From Exiguobacterium indicum HHS 31 (GTDB lineage: Bacteria; Bacillota; Bacilli; Exiguobacteriales; Exiguobacteriaceae), in assembly GCF_001939065.1 (NCBI RefSeq), contig NZ_MPSZ01000001.1, forward strand, positions 496,001 to 560,000: 64,000 nt of DNA. Direction: 5' to 3'. The position numbers were made by a program, and so were the translations under genes. The first letter of the stretch is position 1. Each line of letters opens with the position of its first letter. Below the pieces are notes generated by a model. The model had not been told where the DNA came from, ran no database searches, and saw only the letters and a program-made list of their open reading frames with translations. Below, in pieces: positions 57,800 to 64,000 of the stretch.

Positions 57800-59122
57800 T
57801 TATAATACGACCGCAGCGATCGTACCGAAGATGAGTAATGGAATATTGTAGTGCAGGAACGTCGGAATGACCGTTTCTCGCATGTGATCATGCTGACCAT
57901 CAGCATTCAAACCACTCGTTGGTCCGAGTGTCGAGTCAGACGCCGGGCTACCCGCGTCACCGAGAGCACCGGATGTACCGATGATGGCAATCGTCGCTTC
58001 TAAGCTGAATCCGTACTGGATACATAGTGGAACGAAGATGGCAGCGATGATTGGAACGGTTGAGAAACTCGAGCCGATACCCATCGTGACGAGAAGGCCA
58101 ATCAAGAGCATGACGAAGGCGGCAACGAGTTGCGAATCGCCCATCAACGCTTTCGAGTTCTCGACGAGAGGCTCGATATCGCCCGTCTTACGCAAGACGT
58201 TTGAGAATCCGTTCGCTGAGATCATGACGAAACCGATGAATGACATCATGCGCATACCGCGTGTAATGACGTCATCGGCTTCACTGAAGCGAACAAGACG
58301 AAGCAACAAGAAGAGAATCAACCCCGTCGTCGCAGCGAGAATCATTGATCCGGTCTGTAGTTGTACGATTAATGTCGCAATGACGACGACTCCACTTAAG
58401 ACAAGCTTCGTTTTCGTGATGACTGGAATTTCATAATCGTCTGGAGCGATGTCGCGAATCTCATACGTCCGCTCTTTCCGATACGTGTACAAACCAATCA
58501 AGAGACCAACGACCATTCCGAGTGCTGGAATCGCCATTGCTTCGATGACGGAAGCTCCAGCAGTATCGAGACCATTTGCCTTCAGGTTTTTCAGCAAGAT
58601 TTGATTGAGGTAAATGTCTCCGAATCCAACCGGTAAGAACATGTATGGTGTCACAAGACCGAACGTCATGATGATCGCTACCCGGCGTCGATCGATCTTA
58701 AGCTGAGAAAAGAGACCAAGAAGCGGCGGAATGATGATCGGAATGAAGGCGATGTGAATTGGTAAAGCATTTTGTGAACTGATCGCGAGCAAGAGAATTG
58801 CGAACAAGATGAATCCTTTTAATTTTTTGACCGATGAGGCACTTGCATTACCTCGTGAACGTGCAATCAAGGCGTGCGCGAGTGCGTCCGGTAATCCCGT
58901 TTTTGAGAGAGCAACGGCAAACGCACCAAGCATCGCGTAACTCAGGGCGATTTCTGCCCCGTCGCCAAGACCATCTGAAAAAGCTTTCGTCGTTTCAGTT
59001 AAATCAAGACCACCGACGAGACCGCCGGCAAACGCACTGATGACCATCGCGAGCACGATGTGGACGCGGAAGATCGCTAAAATAAATAGTAAAAAGACGG
59101 CAAACAATACGGCGTTTATCAT
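57800..59122 (-). CDS. Na+/H+ antiporter family protein (NhaC/YuiF-like)
   Basis: A 440-residue membrane protein with about 11 segments. IGTSGALGDAGSPASDSTLG with PTSGLNADGQHDH near the end, and SQNALPIHIAFIPIIIPPLL in the middle, are typical of the YuiF-type Na+/H+ antiporter family related to NhaC and amino acid antiporters. It may export Na+ or take up an amino acid. Start ATG 59122 has only a weak ribosome binding site. A consensus promoter lies upstream. Confidence 0.85.
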   Translation of the reverse strand: MINAVLFAVFLLFILAIFRVHIVLAMVISAFAGGLVGGLDLTETTKAFSDGLGDGAEIALSYAMLGAFAVALSKTGLPDALAHALIARSRGNASASSVKKLKGFILFAILLLAISSQNALPIHIAFIPIIIPPLLGLFSQLKIDRRRVAIIMTFGLVTPYMFLPVGFGDIYLNQILLKNLKANGLDTAGASVIEAMAIPALGMVVGLLIGLYTYRKERTYEIRDIAPDDYEIPVITKTKLVLSGVVVIATLIVQLQTGSMILAATTGLILFLLLRLVRFSEADDVITRGMRMMSFIGFVMISANGFSNVLRKTGDIEPLVENSKALMGDSQLVAAFVMLLIGLLVTMGIGSSFSTVPIIAAIFVPLCIQYGFSLEATIAIIGTSGALGDAGSPASDSTLGPTSGLNADGQHDHMRETVIPTFLHYNIPLLIFGTIAAVVL

Positions 59123-59169
59123 TCAGTAAAACCACACTTTCTTTTGTTATCACTGTACTATACTAAAGT

Positions 59170-59198
59170 ATCTTACAGCCATGTTGGAATGCTGTCAA
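59170..59198 (-). promoter_or_regulatory. SigA-type promoter of the antiporter-like gene
   Basis: On the minus strand TTGACA (59198-59193), a 17-nt spacer and TAAGAT (59175-59170) form a near-consensus promoter about 50 nt before the start codon. Confidence 0.75.
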
Positions 59199-59324
59199 GA
59201 GTAAAAGTCTGACCTCGTAATCAAAAGATGAATGATACGCTTTTAGCTCTCCACAAGAAGTTACATTCTGTTATACCCTGAAGCTTGAAGTGAGAAGCGT
59301 GTTGATCACTGAAAATGACTCATA

Positions 59325-59369
59325 CGAAAAAACGTGCCATTCTTCTCCGGTAAGAGAAAATGGCACGTT
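59325..59369 (-). terminator. terminator of the carbonic anhydrase gene
   Basis: AACGTGCCAT (59331-59340) pairs with ATGGCACGTT (59360-59369); on the minus strand a T run follows. The rest of 59199-59324 shows nothing I recognise. Confidence 0.85.
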
Positions 59370-59431
59370 ATCTTTAGTTTAAAGCGGAGTAAATCATCCA
59401 ATTCTATTTGCGTTTCTTCTATAGAGAGTGA

Positions 59432-59983
59432 TCAACAATCGACGACGTCAAGTTTACCAGTCCCTGGATCGATGACGAGTCCGTGGACGTTCGTCCCAGG
59501 TGGTAGTAATGGGTGGTTCTTCACGAGGCTGACCGAGTGAGCGACGCTTTCTTGAACTGACGTGAAACCACGCAACCATTGATTCAAATCAACACCAGAT
59601 ACTTCGAGTGTGTGAAGAATCTGTTGGTCGATGCCCCGATCCTTCATCTCGTTGATCATGTGGTTAGGATCAATCGTGCTCATGCCACAGTCGTGGTGAC
59701 CGATGACGACGACCTCTTCAGCGCCAAGGGCATACAACGCGACGAGAATCGAGCGCATGACGGAACCGAATGGGTGCGATAGGATAGCACCGGCATTTTT
59801 GATGATCTTCGCATCCCCGTTCTTAAGACCAAGTGCGTGCGGGAGGAGCTCCGTCAAGCGGGCATCCATACACGTCAGGATGACGACCTTTTTGTCTGGG
59901 AACTTGTCCGAGACGAACTGCTCATACTGTTTTTCGGCGACGAATCGCTCGTTGAAGGCTAGCATTTCCTGTACAACTGACAT
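59432..59983 (-). CDS. beta-class carbonic anhydrase
   Basis: A 183-residue beta-carbonic anhydrase that interconverts CO2 and bicarbonate. Zinc ligands are Cys38 in TCMDARL, His96 and Cys99 in GHHDCGM; the Asp40-Arg42 pair is intact. It is of the short, YvdA/YtiB-like type. CTAAAGGAGG lies just before the ATG. It is transcribed away from adhE, sharing the 336-bp regulatory gap. Confidence 0.92.
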   Translation of the reverse strand: MSVVQEMLAFNERFVAEKQYEQFVSDKFPDKKVVILTCMDARLTELLPHALGLKNGDAKIIKNAGAILSHPFGSVMRSILVALYALGAEEVVVIGHHDCGMSTIDPNHMINEMKDRGIDQQILHTLEVSGVDLNQWLRGFTSVQESVAHSVSLVKNHPLLPPGTNVHGLVIDPGTGKLDVVDC

Positions 59984-60140
59984 TCAAGTGTCCTCCTTTA
60001 GTGGTAGCTCTTAATATGTACCCCATATCAGAATACAAGATGATGAAACGGCTATCAAGTCACGAAAATGCAAGGTGTGACAAATCGCACACATCCATGT
60101 ACATGAAGCAAAACGATAAAAAAGAAGAACTCACAACAGT

Positions 60141-60154
60141 TGTAAACGCTATCA
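60141..60154. promoter_or_regulatory. CcpA cre site
   Basis: TGTAAACGCTATCA fits the cre consensus TGWAANCGNTNWCA at every position. Confidence 0.65.
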
Positions 60155-60158
60155 AAGG

Positions 60159-60174
60159 TGTGATGGAATTCACA
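60159..60174. promoter_or_regulatory. Fnr/Crp-type box
   Basis: TGTGATGGAATTCACA is a perfect match to TGTGA-N6-TCACA, bound in Bacillus by the anaerobic regulator Fnr. Confidence 0.7.
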
Positions 60175-60216
60175 GGATGGTCATGCACAAAACAGGAAAA
60201 AGGGGTTATGATTAAT

Positions 60217-60234
60217 TTGTGAAGGAAAGCACAA
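60217..60234. promoter_or_regulatory. Rex-like operator
   Basis: TTGTGAAGGAAAGCACAA matches the Rex consensus TTGTGAAN4TTCACAA apart from two bases. It lies right before the likely -35 of adhE. Rex represses fermentation genes until NADH rises. Confidence 0.6.
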
Positions 60235-60319
60235 ACTATTGAAAAACAGCTTGGCATTCCTGACATAATGGTTGGCAAATCAAACTCAGATTCGTTCCAC
60301 GACAGGGAGGAAACCACTC

Positions 60320-62914
60320 ATGGCTGTGAAAGAAAAAACAAAATCGACGGCAACGCCGGTCGAACAAGCAGTTGGACAAATCGTTGAAAAAGGGCAACGT
60401 GCATTACAAGAATTACTGACATTCGATCAAGAAAAAATCGACATGATCGTCCGGGATATGGCACTTGCTGGACTTGAACGGCACGTCGAACTCGCTCGTC
60501 TCGCAGCAGAAGAGACGGGACGCGGTGTCTTTGAAGATAAGATGATTAAAAATATGTTTGCGACAGAATACATCTACAACAGTCTACGTCATGAAAAAAC
60601 AGTCGGGATTTTAGAAGAGGATGTCCAAAACGGCATCACCTATATCGCTGAACCGGTCGGTGTCGTCTGTGGTGTCACACCGGTCACGAACCCGACATCA
60701 ACGACGATGTTCAAAGCATTGATTGCAATCAAGACACGTAACCCGATCGTCTTCGCGTTCCATCCATCGGCACAACGTTGTTCCGTGGAAGCGGCGAAAA
60801 CACTTCGCGACGCAGCAATCAAAGCGGGAGCACCAAAAGACTGTATTCAGTGGGTCGAAGAACCATCACTTGAAGCAACGAAAGTCTTGATGAACCATGA
60901 AAACATCGCCATGGTCCTTGCGACAGGTGGAGCAGGAATGGTCAAATCAGCGTATTCAACAGGTAAACCGGCACTCGGTGTTGGACCAGGGAACGTTCCG
61001 TGTTACATCGAACAGTCAGCAAAAGTCAAACGGGCAGTCAGCGATCTCGTTCTCTCAAAAACGTTTGATAACGGGATGATTTGTGCGTCGGAACAAGCCG
61101 TCATCGTCGACCAAGAGATTTATGCGACGGTTCGTGCGGAAATGGAAGCACTCGGTTGTTACTTCTGTACACCGGAAGAAAAACAACGCCTCGAATCACT
61201 CGTCATCAAAACCGATACGTGTGCCGTCAACGCGGACATCGTCGGGAAACCTGCGACTTGGATCGCAGAAAAAGCTGGCATCGATGTTCCGGAAACAACA
61301 GTCATGCTCGTCGCAGAACTCGAGCACGTCGGAGTGGCAGAACCATTGTCTCATGAAAAACTCAGTCCCGTCCTCGGTGCGTACCGCGTCGCATCAACTG
61401 AAGAAGCGTTCACGATTGCCGAACAGATGCTTGAAATCGGTGGTCTCGGTCATACAGCTGTCATTCATACGACGAACGATGACTTGATGACAGCGTTCGG
61501 ACTCCGCATGAAAGCCTGCCGGATCCTCGTCAATAGCCCATCTGCTCATGGCGGAATCGGTGATTTGTACAACGAGTTGACACCATCTCTGACACTCGGT
61601 TGCGGATCATACGGGAAAAACTCTGTATCTGAAAACGTGACAGCGAAACACTTACTCAACGTCAAAAAGGTGGCGAGACGACGCGTGAACATGCAATGGT
61701 TCAAGGTCCCTGAAAAAATCTACTTCGAAAAGAACTCCGTTCAGTACTTGCGGTCAATGACTGACGTCTCACGTGTCATGATTGTCACTGATCCAACGAT
61801 GGTACAGTTCGGGTATGCCGATAAAGTAATTCAAAACTTACCACAGTCCGTCAGTTACCGGATCTTCGACCAAGTCGAACCAGATCCATCGGTGACGACT
61901 GTTCAGACAGGTGCTCAAGCGATGCGTGATTTCAAGCCTGACTTGATTATCGCCCTCGGTGGTGGTTCAGCGATGGATGCTGCAAAAGGAATGTGGCTCT
62001 TCTACGAACAACCGAACGAAACGTTCTCGAACTTACGTCAAAAATTCCTCGATATTCGCAAACGGGCGTATCAATTCCCGACACTTGGTCGTCAAGCGAA
62101 GTTCGTCGCGATTCCGACGACTTCTGGTACAGGTTCAGAAGTGACACCGTTCACCGTCATCACGGATAAAGAGAAAAACGTCAAATACCCGATTGCTGAC
62201 TATGCATTGACACCAGACGTCGCAATCGTTGATCCAGAATTCGTCATGACCGTCCCGGCTTCGATCACTGCTGATACCGGAATGGATGTCTTGACGCATG
62301 CGACAGAAGCATACGTCTCGGTGCTTGCGAACGACTACACGGATGGACTAGCACTCAAAGCAATCAAGATGATCTTCGACTACTTGCCACGAGCATATGC
62401 TAACGGATCAGACGCCGAAGCACGCGAAAAAGTGCACAATGCGTCAACGATGGCAGGGATGGCATTCGCGAACGCCTTCCTCGGCATCAACCACTCGATT
62501 GCACACAAAATCGGTGGCGAATTCCACACACCACACGGACGGACGAACGCGATCCTGATGCCACACGTCATTCGCTATAACGCGTCACGTCCAACGAAAC
62601 TAGCAGCATTCCCGAAATACGAATCATTCGTCGCGGATGAGCGGTATGCCGACATCGCACGCTACCTCGGTCTTCCGGCAGCAACGACGGAACAAGGGGT
62701 CGAATCCCTTATCCAAGCCGTTGCTGATCTTGGACAACGTCTCAACATCAAAATGTCATTCAAGGCGCAAGGCATTCAAAAAGCAGACTTCGAGGCAAAA
62801 CTCGATAAGATGGCAGTCGATGCCTTCGAGGATCAATGTACGACGGCGAATCCGAAGATGCCGCTTGTCGCTGAGTTACGGACGATCATGGAACAAGCAT
62901 ACGAAGGCATCTAA
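60320..62914 (+). CDS. adhE: bifunctional acetaldehyde-CoA/alcohol dehydrogenase AdhE
   Basis: An 864-residue fusion enzyme that reduces acetyl-CoA to ethanol by way of acetaldehyde, regenerating NAD+ in fermentation. The N-terminal aldehyde dehydrogenase half has the catalytic Cys255 in NGMICASEQ. A linker near 445 leads to the iron-dependent alcohol dehydrogenase half, with GGGSAMDAAKGMW for NAD and iron ligands in HSIAHKIGGEFHTPHGRTNA. Such proteins assemble into long filaments called spirosomes. ATG 60320 follows AGGGAGG by 6 nt; the longer frame to 60272 is not needed. Confidence 0.96.
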   Translation: MAVKEKTKSTATPVEQAVGQIVEKGQRALQELLTFDQEKIDMIVRDMALAGLERHVELARLAAEETGRGVFEDKMIKNMFATEYIYNSLRHEKTVGILEEDVQNGITYIAEPVGVVCGVTPVTNPTSTTMFKALIAIKTRNPIVFAFHPSAQRCSVEAAKTLRDAAIKAGAPKDCIQWVEEPSLEATKVLMNHENIAMVLATGGAGMVKSAYSTGKPALGVGPGNVPCYIEQSAKVKRAVSDLVLSKTFDNGMICASEQAVIVDQEIYATVRAEMEALGCYFCTPEEKQRLESLVIKTDTCAVNADIVGKPATWIAEKAGIDVPETTVMLVAELEHVGVAEPLSHEKLSPVLGAYRVASTEEAFTIAEQMLEIGGLGHTAVIHTTNDDLMTAFGLRMKACRILVNSPSAHGGIGDLYNELTPSLTLGCGSYGKNSVSENVTAKHLLNVKKVARRRVNMQWFKVPEKIYFEKNSVQYLRSMTDVSRVMIVTDPTMVQFGYADKVIQNLPQSVSYRIFDQVEPDPSVTTVQTGAQAMRDFKPDLIIALGGGSAMDAAKGMWLFYEQPNETFSNLRQKFLDIRKRAYQFPTLGRQAKFVAIPTTSGTGSEVTPFTVITDKEKNVKYPIADYALTPDVAIVDPEFVMTVPASITADTGMDVLTHATEAYVSVLANDYTDGLALKAIKMIFDYLPRAYANGSDAEAREKVHNASTMAGMAFANAFLGINHSIAHKIGGEFHTPHGRTNAILMPHVIRYNASRPTKLAAFPKYESFVADERYADIARYLGLPAATTEQGVESLIQAVADLGQRLNIKMSFKAQGIQKADFEAKLDKMAVDAFEDQCTTANPKMPLVAELRTIMEQAYEGI

Positions 62915-62946
62915 TAGAGAAAAAATACCATGGCACCTGATCGTTC

Positions 62947-62980
62947 AACCGGCTTCTCACTGTGAGAAGCCGGTTTTTAT
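62947..62980 (+). terminator. terminator of adhE
   Basis: AACCGGCTTCTCAC (62947-62960) is followed almost directly by its complement (62962-62975) and a T run. Confidence 0.88.
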
Positions 62981-63104
62981 TTTGGAAATCAGTGGAGACA
63001 GTCAGAGAAAAGGTGGGATATAATGGCTGTTGAATGAATTTGATGTTTTTGGTTTCGCTGTAGCAGGAATATTCAAACATCAGACATAAAAAGGAGGAAA
63101 TGGG

Positions 63105-64000
63105 ATGGAGTCAAGGCAAGAAAGGAAACAACGACGGTTTTCCGTCTGGGATGTCCTGTTTGGCGTCCTTATCGGTCTCATCTTTTTCGGTGTCATCTAT
63201 GGTGTGATGGCATTTTTGACTTCACAAATCACTTCATCCTCAGACTATCAGGATCTCGTGACGCAGATGCAACAGGCGGATGTCTCCTGGAAAGATGCAG
63301 ACATCACGGTGTCATTGATGCTACTGTTCGTCGGTGGGCTGTCGATCACGATGCCGAGTGCGGTCCGGGAAGGGATTATCAATCAGGTACTCGACGCGAG
63401 TTCTGCCGGTGATGTCTTATCGTTGTTTGGGATTGACTTAAAGCAAGTTCTTGCACCACTTACGTTCGATGTCTCTTACGGCACGTTACTTTATTCTGTC
63501 TTTGGCATCGGTTTAATCGTCCTGTTATTTTTAGTATTAAGGATTAAGGCAAGTCGTCTTGGGTGGACGATTCGATCGGTTAGTTTCTTCTTAACCGTCG
63601 GGATCATCTGGTTCGTCCTTGCCGGACGCGGAAACGACGTGCCATTCCTCTCGTTACAAGACGGCTATGCGATGAGTGGCATCTTACCGCTTCTCGTCGT
63701 CAGTTTGCTTGGTTGGATGGCGTTCTTCCCGCAAAAGTTATCCGGTCTGACAGCTGCTGGACGTGCCAGCTTACTGATTTTGATGCTCGCAAGTACGCTT
63801 CAACTCGTCTTTACGGTACAGGACGAAGCGGAATATGACGGCGATTCTTCACTACGGACGGCATTGAGCGTCGCGAGTCTGAACGCCGGAAGTGGCGGGA
63901 TGTACGACTGGATCCACGGCGGTCAAGTCGTGTATCAAGCAGACGTCCTTGGAGCGAATGCGGAAATCCCCGTCTCGATGTTGAACGGGGAGACCTCAAA
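63105..64000 (+). CDS. membrane protein of unknown function, cut by the window end
   Basis: An open frame from ATG 63105 to the window edge encodes at least 298 residues, starting MESRQERKQRRFSVWDVLFG. Hydrophobic segments lie near 14-37, 68-85, 131-153, 165-182, 195-212 and 220-240, with a hydrophilic region from about 245 onward (EAEYDGDSSLRT). AAAAGGAGG lies 6 nt before the ATG. The DNA has the normal composition of the window. No family is recognised; the C-terminal part is outside the window. Confidence 0.8.
   Translation, partial: MESRQERKQRRFSVWDVLFGVLIGLIFFGVIYGVMAFLTSQITSSSDYQDLVTQMQQADVSWKDADITVSLMLLFVGGLSITMPSAVREGIINQVLDASSAGDVLSLFGIDLKQVLAPLTFDVSYGTLLYSVFGIGLIVLLFLVLRIKASRLGWTIRSVSFFLTVGIIWFVLAGRGNDVPFLSLQDGYAMSGILPLLVVSLLGWMAFFPQKLSGLTAAGRASLLILMLASTLQLVFTVQDEAEYDGDSSLRTALSVASLNAGSGGMYDWIHGGQVVYQADVLGANAEIPVSMLNGETS

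Larger units (their letters stand above)
59984..60319 (+). promoter_or_regulatory. adhE control region
   Basis: This 336-bp gap holds TGTGA-CAAATC-GCACA (60076-60091, one mismatch to the Fnr/Crp consensus), the cre TGTAAACGCTATCA (60141-60154), TGTGA-TGGAAT-TCACA (60159-60174, perfect Fnr/Crp) and TTGTGAAGGAAAGCACAA (60217-60234, Rex-like and also Crp-like). A possible promoter follows: TTGAAA (60239-60244) and CATAAT (60264-60269). Oxygen, NADH/NAD+ and carbon state would all feed into adhE. Confidence 0.7.

Noticed and set aside
1-64000. tRNA, rRNA, CRISPR arrays, insertion sequences, prophage
   Set aside because: I looked for regularly spaced repeats, transposase or integrase motifs, terminal repeats and tRNA cloverleaf landmarks, and saw none that were convincing.

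Overview
The window reads as a stretch of ordinary chromosome from a Gram-positive bacterium of the Bacillota, order Bacillales, most plausibly Exiguobacterium. This is an inference from gene content and signals, not a database match. The pointers are moderate GC, strong AGGAGG-type ribosome binding sites, many GTG/TTG starts, lipoproteins with clear lipoboxes, SigB-type promoters, Fur, Zur, CodY, CcpA, Rex and Fnr-like boxes of the Bacillus kind, a petrobactin operon, and an amaP-DUF2273-asp23 cluster. I saw no tRNA, rRNA, insertion sequence, prophage or CRISPR array.

Layout. 1-2.1 kb: end of a ketone-body operon (probable scoB tail, 3-hydroxybutyrate dehydrogenase, acetyl-CoA acetyltransferase). 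2.1-4.7 kb: a putative metalloprotease lipoprotein and a BrnQ carrier preceded by a CodY-like box. 4.7-13.5 kb: an iron-starvation island. It holds a Fur-boxed heme-monooxygenase-like gene, an AraC regulator fused to a siderophore-binding-like domain, and the complete petrobactin operon asbABCDEF behind a complex leader with two Fur boxes, a 21-bp-phased direct repeat and a terminator-like hairpin. 13.6-16.1 kb: glycerol dehydrogenase and a FAD oxidoreductase under a near-perfect Zur box. 16.2-19 kb: an M23 cell-wall peptidase, a Nudix protein and a SigB-type stress SDR with a small proline-rich protein. 19-22.1 kb: a GntR(YtrA-like)/ABC operon whose last two genes are AT-rich. 22.1-26.1 kb: small membrane proteins, an MFS exporter, an OsmC protein and a NagZ-like lipoprotein.

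26.1-29.9 kb: TPP riboswitch plus tenI-thiO-thiS-thiG-thiF. 30-37.5 kb: small envelope proteins, sbcDC, an AAC(3)-family acetyltransferase, a Bax-inhibitor-like membrane protein and an AT-rich zinc-ribbon-like gene. 37.6-43.5 kb: a LysR gene divergent from a four-gene operon, whose O-acetyltransferase has lost a block of its beta-helix; then an L7/L12-like membrane protein, a NERD protein and a MarR-controlled ABC-2-type protein. 43.6-47.1 kb: arsR, arsB and a CoA-disulfide-reductase/rhodanese fusion. 47.2-53 kb: PadR/DUF2812, an NAD(P)-binding protein, two tandem PheC-like (cyclohexadienyl dehydratase/solute-binding fold) proteins and a DrrAB-type exporter. 53-59.1 kb: the amaP-DUF2273-asp23 operon with a SigB-type promoter, an amino acid permease, a DedA protein and a Na+/H+ antiporter-like protein. 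59.4-64 kb: beta-carbonic anhydrase, adhE with a densely packed control region (Fnr/Crp-like sites, a cre, a Rex-like site), and a membrane protein cut by the window end.

The strongest leads are regulatory: the asb leader with its adjacent AraC-binding-protein fusion, the Zur-controlled flavoprotein, the adhE promoter, and the pair of membrane-anchored PheC-like proteins that have no transporter beside them.
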